From the NCBI GenBank assembly GCA_963576475.1, contig OY754981.1:29674132-29738131 (forward strand): a stretch of 64,000 nt of DNA. Reading direction: 5' to 3'. The position numbers and the translations under genes are program-made. Every line of letters begins with the position of its first letter. The stretch's first letter is position 1. The stretch comes from Molanna angustata (lineage: Eukaryota; Arthropoda; Insecta; Trichoptera; Molannidae). Below are positions 56,126-64,000 of the stretch, piece after piece. Under the pieces are notes generated by a model. It was not told the DNA's origin and searched no databases. It was given only the letters and a program-made list of their open reading frames with translations.

Positions 56126-59100
56126 GTAAGTACAAACATAATATCTATATATTTTTATATATCATGGTTTGAATATATATGAAATTATCTTAAAATATAA
56201 CCCACTGTGGACTTTGGCCTCCTTGAGAATCTCTTCTCATTGGTTTCTCTAGTTTCTTGTGACAATAACAAACAGATCTGGGGGGCAAGTCTGGTCCAAC
56301 CGTCAAAATCAAAACCCTCGTGATTACCCATATCATGGATATAATTGTCATATTGAGTTCTATGACATATAAAGATATTATAGAACTCCATATAATAATT
56401 ATATCCATGATATGGGTAATCACGAGGGTTTTGATTTCGCCGGTTGGACCAGAATTGCCCCCCTGGAGGGCATGTTCCGTCAAACGGTGAAATCAAAACC
56501 CTCACGATTACCCATATCATGGATATAATTTTCATATGGAGTTATATAATATCCTAAGATACTCCATATGGATTTTTATAATATTTCAAAATATTATAGA
56601 GCTCCATATAATAATTATATCCATGATATGAGTAATCGTGAGGGTTTTGTTTGACGGGATATCTTAAGATATTATAGAACTCCATATGATAATTATATCG
56701 ATGATATGGGTAATCAAAGGGGTTTTGATTTCACTGCTTGGCCGGACTTGCCCTCCTGCATTAAAAATAGATAACCACAACCATAGAAGAAGAAAAATGT
56801 GTTATTTTTTTTAATAGGTACTCAAGATTGTCCAAATCCTTTTCGAAAATCGCTGAGTTATCTAATTTGTTTTCGTACTTCAAAATAACAACTATTATCC
56901 TTTAAGAAAATTTCCATTGATAAATGTTAAAGACTCTTCGTTATCATTTGAAGCTATTCTTCTTATTAAAGTCTCAACTCGTTCAAAAATAATACAAGTA
57001 GATAAGGACATCAATTTTACATTTAGTCTCAATTGATGGATTCTGCAAGTTTTATTTTTCCATACCCTTCAACACCACAATCTAATATTCTTTCAAATAT
57101 ATTAATGTTCAACAGCAACATGGGTGAACCGTTGCAGTATTGACGAGGGAGGTGGTGAAGAAGAGGACGATGAAAGGCCAGAGCCTCTATCGTCCCTCCA
57201 AGTTGACAAGATGACACTCTTCTTCACAGAACTCCTGGACTTGGACAGAGACGATCTCATCAGCGAACAAGACTTCGAACATTTTTGCGAGGTAAATTTT
57301 GGCCAAGACATACATAGGTATGATGTGGTATTGCATTGGACTAGTAATCCAATATTGAGTGATATTGCTTTGGACTAGTAATCCAATATTGAGTGATATT
57401 ACATTGGACTAGTAATCCAATATTGAGTGGACTAGTAATCCAATAATATAATGTATACCTAATTCATTAATTTGAAAAATCCTTATCAAAAGCGAACCCT
57501 TCCGCCTTTCTCTTCAACTTCTTAAAGAATTTTTAAAGATCGTGTTCTTTTTCTCTATGTAGATCGTGGATCTATTCTTCCTCTGGAAAGTTACTACTGG
57601 GAAGCTGTCCCACCATCTCTATTTCGGTCTTCTGAGAAAGCGACAACCTGCAAGTATATTTTTGGCCGCAATATATGGGCAATATTTTTCGAAATCGCCA
57701 TTCCAGCACTTTCTTAGCCCATCTCGAATCTGTGGTTCGGGCGACCTGCCCTGCCCAGCTCCACTTCTGGTTAGCAACCTATTGGGCAACGTCGGTTACT
57801 TTAGTATTCTCTCTTGTTCACAAATTGGGTTTCCTATCTCTTAACGAAACACCCAGCATTCTCCTTTCCATGGCTTTTTGTGTTTCTGCTAAATTATGTA
57901 GCATTTTGTTTTTAAACACAAGAGTTCTACAGTCATACGTCAGACGCTATTAGACGAGTGGCTGAAGGCAGATGGATATGGTGTACCCAGGATAGAGAGC
58001 TGTGGAAGTCTCAGGCATCAGAGGAAGCCATTCTTCATCCATTACTGGATGAAGAAGGGCTGAAAAAAAGAAAGAAATGCTTACTTATATTTGCGCAAAG
58101 TTGTGGTTGTGATAATGTTTGTTTATGAAAACAAAATGACAATATTATTTCGAAGTTCAAGTTTCCAGACACTTTTGACAGATTGATGTTAATTTGACAT
58201 TTGACAATTTGATATAGGTTGAATTAATGGACCTCCTACAGTTTTATACCAATGCTATCTTTCAGTTGTGTCTAATAATTATTTGTCAACTTGAAACAAT
58301 CAAATTTAATCGAAATTGAGGTACATACAAGATACAGCTACCATTTTTTTGACAAATTTTTAACAACTCAATAGAGATGAAGTAGGAATATTACAGGTAA
58401 ACCAGGAACTCAAGGCACCTACAGGGCTTACGACCTGTCATCGGCTGGTCTACATGATCACTTTATGCACTTGCGCAACATTCACCAGTTATGCCTTCTT
58501 ATTGGGTTTGCTTATCAATGCATTTTTTTAAAGTATATTATATATTTTAATAATGAGAAACTGATCGTTTGAAATAAGCTGAAAAACATCATCGGCATCT
58601 ATGAAGTAACGAAGAAACCTTTTTGTAACGCCATCTATTGAGAAATTGTTCTTTTTGTATACAACGAAAGCAACAGTCCTTATACGCGAGGTGACAATGC
58701 TCTCGCTCAGATGTCACCCCTGAACTGCGTCAGATTATATCACTTTTTGTTTGTTTACCTACTTGTACAGCAACTTTAAAAAAATATTCGACTTACCACT
58801 TTTTTATTTATTTTTCAGAGACTGGCTCATTTCGCTGACTGGTCAACAACATCGTCAGAATTTCACATTTTGCTGGAAGTGAAATATGAATTTATTGAAA
58901 ACTTCATCAGTCCACTGCCAGCACAGTAAGTGGTAATGAATGTATGCACTTTTTTATACTACACGCTTCACTGATTTATATACACAAATAATGAAAAGTT
59001 ACTTAAATAGTGTAGTCTGTAGAGAATGAGTAAAACAAATTCTCAATAATTCAAACAACCAGTAAAGAAACAGCAAAACTAATAACACATACCATCATGC

Positions 59101-62100
59101 CATGTCCCTCACGGGGTAGGCAGAGAGAACCGAATACCATTTTTTTACTATCTTGACACACATTCATTGCCTTGTCAACATTCATGCATCGTCTCATATG
59201 TTTGTCTGTTTCATCTTTCAGAAAATCATTCACATGGTGGTACAATCCTATTCTTGGGAGCCCCCGACCTTTTATTCCGTTCCTGTCAGCTTTGTGTATT
59301 TTTGTCGTCAATAATAATAATATTTATTTATTTATTTCTTGAGACATCCATGGCTCAAAGCCCTTTACAAAACAAAATATTAGATGACACAGCGTAAACT
59401 TAACCAAAGAAATACAATTTATAAACATTCATAATAAATATATATAATCAATAGTTTATATCAATAATTTTTTATAACACTACTATACTGAAAATGGATT
59501 TACTGTCAAATCATTTGAATACAGGGAGTTTGGAACTAAACTTGAGACTTGTGATGGATGTTTACTTTAGCAGATCTCACCAAAACTATTCTTAGAATAA
59601 TTGTTCGTGTGTATTTTTTATCTTCACTGCCTGTTTTGATTGGTTTATTTTCTTTCCCTCTCAACCAATTCTTTCTTCAATATTAGTTAAACATCAACTA
59701 CTACAATATCTAGAAAATACATCCTTTACAAATAGTCTGATTTTTGGACAACCTGATCTACACATTTTTAGACGGTAAAATATTTCCAAAGACTTTACGA
59801 AACAGTAGTCTGTCTTAGATGATTTAGGTACAAGGTGCAATTTATAATAATTTTTTTACACTAGTTGCCTACTTTTTTGACACTATCCAATTATCTTAAT
59901 AAATCGCTAAATTTTTCTGAAAATTCAATGCTGTAATTATGTAGTTGAACATTTCTAAACTCTGAAAAATAACTATCAAAATATCATAATTTGGTGATCA
60001 ATTGGAGTTCTTCTGCATTTCTGTTGAGATGAATCTAGCTCTCAAAAGTAATGTCTTATGACTGAAACATTTCAATGTTAAGAAACGGTCCTTGTCTGGA
60101 CTAAAACAACCAAAAGGTTCAAAAGATTCATGTATTTCACATCAATAACAATAAAATTATGAAACGCCAAAATACCAACATTTTGAGATAACAATGAAAA
60201 TTGAATGAATTGTTTTCAGATACAGAGATAAGGTATACTGGAGGAGATTAGCAGCCGATCTTCCACCTGGTACGACAGATTGCGCCATGTGGCTGGCTCG
60301 ATGGCCACTTCTGCTACCTCCTTGTGGAAGATTTCAAAGGCTTCCACTGTTCCTACAATACTTTTGCAAGATTCTTTTTGGTATCATCAACAAAAGTGGT
60401 TGGTAAAATAATATTGTCTTTTTATTTCTTAAACACAAGTTCAGTAAACATTTTTGGCTATATATTATATAGGAATATAGAATTCAATTTAATTTCAATG
60501 AGCATAAAATAATGAACAATGATGAAATGAGTTTGTTTTTGTATGAGTTTGGTCTTTTTTACTATTGTACTTTTTATGCTTCGAGTATACCAAGAAATAT
60601 ATTCAGAATTTATGTAACAAAAATGTATTGCGTAATTATTGTTACACAACAGGCACCGCCTAGTGAGGTAATAAATTCCATTGTAATATTTCAGTTAGGT
60701 TAGGTTAGGTTTTATTATGGAAATAAATGAATAAAAAAGACACATTTTCACAAACACATGATTTGTAAAAATTTACCAAGAAATTCAGTTAGAACTACAA
60801 AAGTTGAATTCATTTCCCTTATGAAATTGGGAATAAAATATCTATTATTGAAATGAATAAATTAAATAATGTTTAAAAGTGATTGGATAGGTTTATTTAA
60901 GTTATCCTAGAAAAACTGACAATTTGTGTGCACATATCGATACAATACTTCATGATGCTTATTATGTTGTTGCCCATTTCCATTATGTAGTAAGATAGGA
61001 AAATAAAAACTGACAATTTGTGTGCACATATTGATACAATACTTCATGATGCTTATTATGTTGTTGCCCATTTCCATTATGTAGTAAGATAGGAAAATAA
61101 AAACTGACAATTTGTGTGCACATATTGATACAATACTTCATGATGCTTATTATGTTGTTGCCCATTACCATTATGTACTAAGATAGGAAAATAAAAAATA
61201 TATTTTAAAGATCCACGTGTATTGAATATTTAATATTCTTTTCAGGTTCCGGAAGAATAAGTCGCCAAGAGTACAGAGCTTTTTACATGTCAGTGGTTGG
61301 ACTAAGCAGTTCTCGCTGTGATGAAATAATGGATACATCGTACAAACTTTTAACTAGTGTAAATATATCATTTATCTCTTTGTAACTGTTGGTAGCAGAA
61401 ATACAGGAATTGGTCTCTGAAAGACATTACATCAATAGACCAATAAAGATCCTTAGAAGAATTTATTTCAACATTAAATAATAATTAAAAGATCTGCTAT
61501 AAAATAGTGATATTTTTTTTATTTGTGATTTTTGACAATTTTTCAACATCTCAATAGAGACGAAGTTGAAATATTATAGAAGAACCAGGAACTCAAGGCA
61601 CCTACAGGGCTTACGACCTGTCATCGGCTGGTTTTCGTGATCACTTTATGTGCTTGCACAACGCTCACCAATTGGTTATTCTATAATATTCTAATTATGG
61701 AGTTGTTGAAAAATTGTTAAAAATATCAATAACTCCCAACAGGGAATAATCCAATTGCATATAGGTATGCCACTTTTAAAATATTTTTTTTTAAAACTTT
61801 TACTAATGTATTTTCTTAATGATTTTTTGATCTAATGTCATTTTTGTAAACCCTTAAAAAAATACTTAAACTTTTTGAACGCATTTGTTTCAGAATGAAC
61901 ATTTGCAGCTGAACTTTGACACATTCAAGAGATGTTATTCAAATTGGCTGTGTGGGAAGAATCCAAATGGTCCAGGGCAATGGACTGTGGTGCCACCCAA
62001 AGGACACTTGTCCAGAGAACCCTTTCCCGTGGACTACAGTGCCCTCAACACTGATCCAGCTAGACTAGAAAAATATACACCCAATATAAAAACAAACAGA

Positions 62101-62118
62101 CATTCTGTTATTGTATAA
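55540..62118 (+). CDS. EF-hand calcium-binding protein, calexcitin/SCP-like, six coding exons
   Basis: Joined exons 55540-56125, 57116-57291, 58819-58925, 60220-60398, 61246-61358 and 61894-62118 keep one frame and give 461 residues. Every acceptor is a good pyrimidine-AG; donors are GTAAGT, GTAAAT, GTAAGT, GTTGGT (weak) and GTAAAT. Residues 1-195 are hydrophilic and probably disordered, with His/Asp/Lys-rich repeats at the start and Ser/Arg/Asp runs. EF-hand 1 loop is DLDRDDLISEQD (237-248). EF-hand 2 loop is NKSGSGRISRQE (347-358), split by intron 4, with Gly at loop position 6, Ile at 8 and Glu at 12. No signal peptide or membrane segment is seen, so a cytosolic calcium sensor or buffer is likely. 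The order resembles insect calexcitin/sarcoplasmic calcium-binding proteins with a long N-terminal extension. The family is inferred; no symbol is assigned. An upstream 5' UTR exon is expected. Confidence 0.82.
56277..56757. mobile_element. Family G hairpin MITE cluster in intron 1
   Basis: Two complete copies (about 56277-56470 and 56462-56660) and a half copy (56660-56757). Each has TGATTACCCATATCATGGAT... and its inverse complement, and ends near GGGGGGCAAGTCTGG / CCAGAATTGCCCCCC. Adjacent copies share their terminal sequence. Confidence 0.8.
57116..57291 (+). CDS. EF-hand gene, coding exon 2
   Basis: Acceptor CAG at 57113-57115. The first two bases complete a Thr codon with the last base of exon 1, giving HVWTTWVNRCSIDEGG. 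An acidic run (EEEDDERPEP) precedes EF-hand 1. Donor GAG|GTAAAT, phase 0. Confidence 0.85.
57334..57445. repeat. 34-bp tandem repeat in intron 2
   Basis: GGACTAGTAATCCAATATTG at 57338, 57372, 57406 and 57429 (spacings 34, 34, 23). It begins ~40 bp after the exon 2 donor. Confidence 0.92.
57555..58075. pseudogene. LINE-f (RTE-like) fragment with 5' inversion, intron 2
   Basis: 57555-57945 is minus strand (NKMLHNLAETQKAMERRMLG, VANQKWSWAGQVARTTDSRW, AKKVLEWRF). 57945-58075 is plus strand (RRVAEGRWIWCTQDRELWKS, then EEAILHPLLDEEG). The upstream coding part is thus inverted relative to the C-terminus. Confidence 0.7.
58350..58800 (+). repeat. Family E repeat in intron 2
   Basis: AACTCAATAGAGATGAAGTA, GGGCTTACGACCTGTCATCG, ATCGGCATCTATGAAGTAAC, AACGCCATCTATTGAGAAAT and GATGTCACCCCTGAACTGCG. 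It lacks the 3'-terminal TTCCCTGTCGG part and ends near the exon 3 acceptor. Confidence 0.75.
58819..58925 (+). CDS. EF-hand gene, coding exon 3
   Basis: Acceptor TTTTTCAG at 58811-58818. It encodes RLAHFADWSTTSSEFH and a helical stretch to SPLPA. Donor CA|GTAAGT, phase 2. The HFADW motif is typical of the helix after the first EF-hand in this type of protein (family knowledge, not searched). Confidence 0.83.
59085..59315 (-). pseudogene. LINE-c ORF2 3' end in intron 3
   Basis: The minus strand encodes DRNGIKGRGLPRIGLYHHVN, then MRRCMNVDKAMNVCQDSKK and FGSLCLPREG, and ends GGCATGATGGTATGTG. Frameshifts present. Confidence 0.72.
59316..60219. other. Rest of intron 3
   Basis: 59316-59400 starts with an (ATTT)n-like run that may be a LINE tail. 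The rest is AT-rich intron sequence with nothing recognised. Confidence 0.4.
60220..60398 (+). CDS. EF-hand gene, coding exon 4
   Basis: Acceptor TTGTTTTCAG ending at 60219. It encodes QYRDKVYWRRLAAD and a long aromatic helix ending in the first half of EF-hand 2. The end is set by reading frame and by a 12-residue loop: that requires a weak donor G|GTTGGT at 60399. The stronger-looking GGTAAAAT four bases on would shift the frame and stop soon after. Confidence 0.75.
60910..61197. repeat. 94-bp tandem repeat, three copies, intron 4
   Basis: CTGACAATTTGTGTGCACAT at 60916, 61010 and 61104 (period 94 bp), nearly identical units. Open frames through it are not genes. Confidence 0.95.
61246..61358 (+). 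CDS. EF-hand gene, coding exon 5
   Basis: Acceptor ATTCTTTTCAG ending at 61245. It encodes the second half of EF-hand 2 (SGRISRQEYRAFYMSVVGL) and a helix ending SYKLLTS. Donor AGT|GTAAAT, phase 0. Confidence 0.82.
61537..61765 (+). repeat. Family E fragment in intron 5
   Basis: AACATCTCAATAGAGACGAA, GGGCTTACGACCTGTCATCG and CTTGCACAACGCTCACCAAT. It is followed at 61715-61750 by an inverted E end (ACTCCCAACAGGGAATAATC). Confidence 0.7.
61894..62118 (+). CDS. EF-hand gene, last coding exon
   Basis: Acceptor TTTGTTTCAG ending at 61893. It encodes 74 residues from NEHLQLNFDTFKRCYSNWL to a Lys/Asn/Arg-rich tail ending HSVIV, then TAA. The C-terminal GPGQWTVVPP segment lies beyond the last helix. 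Confidence 0.85.
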   Translation, partial: NEHLQLNFDTFKRCYSNWLCGKNPNGPGQWTVVPPKGHLSREPFPVDYSALNTDPARLEKYTPNIKTNRHSVIV

Positions 62119-63689
62119 AATAAGTAATAATTGCATACTATGGCTGCGTTCCAACAGATAGTTAAAATCATAGATAATTCAACATAGACTACCTTCAACC
62201 TGATGTGAAATATTCACAGATGTAAAATAAATTGTAATTTATCTTTTTAATGACATTGTTCGTCATACAAAGATAAACTGTTTTCCTGCAACTTTTAGGA
62301 AACCCTCAATACAGTCTGAATATGAACATTGATACTTACTTCATTGAATACATTTGGATATAAATCAAAATCAAATCAAATGAGTGAATGCAGCATAATA
62401 TGTAACTAACTATATAATTTATATGTAAAACATATAAACTAATTTCTCAGATTTTTTATGCAATGTTACATAGCTACTTTTTATATTTTATTAGGACATA
62501 GTAAAAAAGACCATTTTCAAACAACAATATCATAATGTACCTAATTTATAGTAATAAGTTTTAAAAATATATTATTTATAAGTTCCTGTAAATAGTAGGT
62601 ATATATCAAATATGTAGGTACTTATTTCAAACGATTCTTTTAATTAATGATTTTTTACATAAAACATAAAAACAAAACGTCAATTAAGTAATAAATATTT
62701 AAATAGATCTCATTTGTATTAAGTTTTATTATTATTCATATTTATTATTTTTTTCTGAGATATTTCTTTAATTTAAAATAAGTTGATTGAAATTACTTAA
62801 GGAAATATTAAAATTAAACCAAAATACGTTGATTACTTCTTCTCAATTCGAAAAACATTTATGCCAACTGTAAAAAAAATTATATTTTTAATTATAATTA
62901 TTAAATATACTGTAATCTTTGATTATTTCTCAAAAATACATACACAGCCATTTGTTGTTATGACTTTCTCTATGACTATAACAAATTTGATACACAAAAC
63001 ATGGTAACATTAAATATAAATTAATATTCTTTATTAAATAAAAAATAGGTATATAATATAATATGTAGGTATGTAGTTGATAAAATTTGTACTTGCACAG
63101 AAAATTATATTGTAAATAAAAAAAGAAGATATTTAATTACTGTACATAATATATTTATGTAAGTACATAATATAATAAATGTCTTGTGTAATGCTTTTGC
63201 TACAACATTATATGGATAATAAACTTTACATGTTTCATTTTGTGCTTTAATGATTAAAATTTTAATTGGATGTGTTAAAATATCACATAATTTTTATGCA
63301 TTTCTCTTTTACATCTGTTAAATTGACTATGAGATGACTATTTTCAGATGAATATCTTAGCCAAAGGGCCACTCTTAAGTAAATGTCTAAACAATAAATG
63401 AGCACAGGCAACCAAAGTACCAGTGAGAATTGGCGAGCCACATGGGCTTGTGACCATATAAGCAGGCTTAAGGGGCCCTTTTATGACTCGAATCACGGTC
63501 ACCACTCACCCACCAACCTCTGACTGATAGTCTACTCCATTGCGCAACCAAATCCAATAGCAGGCAGACAATGCTGCTTTTAAAACGCTATCCAAAGGTC
63601 TTTTATTTTACCCCTAGGGAGACCTACATAGGTTCTTAAAGTAGGAATACAAAGACACTGCGGGCAGACCTCTCGCCCCCACCTCTACA
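62119..63689 (+). other. 3' UTR and AT-rich downstream flank
   Basis: Begins with the presumed 3' UTR of the EF-hand gene. Beyond ~62250 it is AT-rich with many AATAAA motifs. 63400-63680 is more balanced but unrecognised. Confidence 0.4.
62226..62231 (+). terminator. Candidate polyadenylation signal of the EF-hand gene
   Basis: AATAAA about 110 nt after the stop codon. Further AATAAA motifs follow downstream in AT-rich sequence, so this is only the nearest candidate. Confidence 0.4.
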
Positions 63690-63995
63690 GTAAATACCTA
63701 TATTTTTACAGTAATAAATTGTTTACTTGTATTGGTGATCTTTTGGAATATTTGTGTCCCATGGAACAGTCAGCTCCACATAAATAGCTTTTCAATGAAA
63801 GAGAGTATATTGTCAAGTCAGGCCTAAGAGATGAGATGCAGATCTCCTTTGGAAGGGTATATCTCTGCTCTCGTATCCATCAGGATAATCCAATCATCTG
63901 ACTTCCTAATTATTGATACTAATTTCTTTATTGTAGGTTTGACTTCTTGTCCCAGTTTTACAAATATTACAACTGACTGTTTCCATGTGGTTAAT
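63690..63995 (-). pseudogene. Possible non-LTR retroelement remnant
   Basis: The minus strand encodes YVELTVPWDTNIPKDHQYK and, in another frame, KKLVSIIRKSDDWIILMDTR. The ELTVPWDTNI...DH.YK motif recalls C-terminal endonuclease-like domains of some non-LTR elements. Stops and a frameshift are present; assignment is tentative. Confidence 0.35.
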
Positions 63996-64000
63996 CCTTT

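Noticed and set aside
57124..57378. Single open frame at exon 2 read through its donor
   Set aside because: The EF-hand part is real but the frame beyond 57291 is intron; the donor GAG|GTAAAT and the frame-compatible exon 3 support splicing.
60693..60714. Telomere-like TTAGG repeat
   Set aside because: Only three to four units; far too short for a telomeric or interstitial array.

Overview
The window is AT-rich animal DNA and looks like an insect chromosome arm. It carries arthropod-type non-LTR retrotransposons (an R1-clade element, RTE-like, CR1-like and Jockey-like remnants), several tRNA-headed SINE families, many MITEs and spliced coding exons with canonical GT-AG introns. The species cannot be named from sequence alone; a hemipteran or lepidopteran is a guess. 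There are no bacterial operons, rRNA genes or CRISPR arrays.

Layout. From 1 to about 34.9 kb I find no convincing host gene. This part is a mosaic of decayed LINE 3' ends, SINEs (families called A, B, C and D here), MITEs, a ~1 kb element with short terminal inverted repeats (family F), a ~600 bp repeat (family E) and minisatellites. From 35,459 to 41,506 lies one intact, GC-rich, minus-strand R1-clade retrotransposon. It has an ORF1 gag-like protein with zinc knuckles and an ORF2 with endonuclease and reverse transcriptase, and it is bounded by a 12-bp target-site duplication inside a family E repeat. From 41.5 to 55 kb the repeat mosaic resumes. From 55,540 to 62,118 there is one plus-strand host gene of six coding exons, predicted to encode a 461-residue EF-hand protein of the calexcitin/sarcoplasmic calcium-binding type. 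Its introns hold MITEs, minisatellites and LINE pieces. The rest to 64,000 is its 3' flank plus a possible LINE remnant on the minus strand.

How the parts relate. The mobile elements form partnerships and nests: SINE A inside SINE D, SINE C inside SINE D, a MITE inside SINE B, a CR1-like LINE inside family F, and SINE B plus the R1-clade element inside family E. SINE family D ends in the same 3' motif and tetranucleotide tail as one LINE family in the window, which suggests that LINE mobilises it. Several near-perfect hairpins with tiny loops sit inside or at the edges of elements and look like template-switch products.

All family names (A to I, LINE-a to LINE-g) are local labels. Every family call comes from reading the sequence; no database search was possible.
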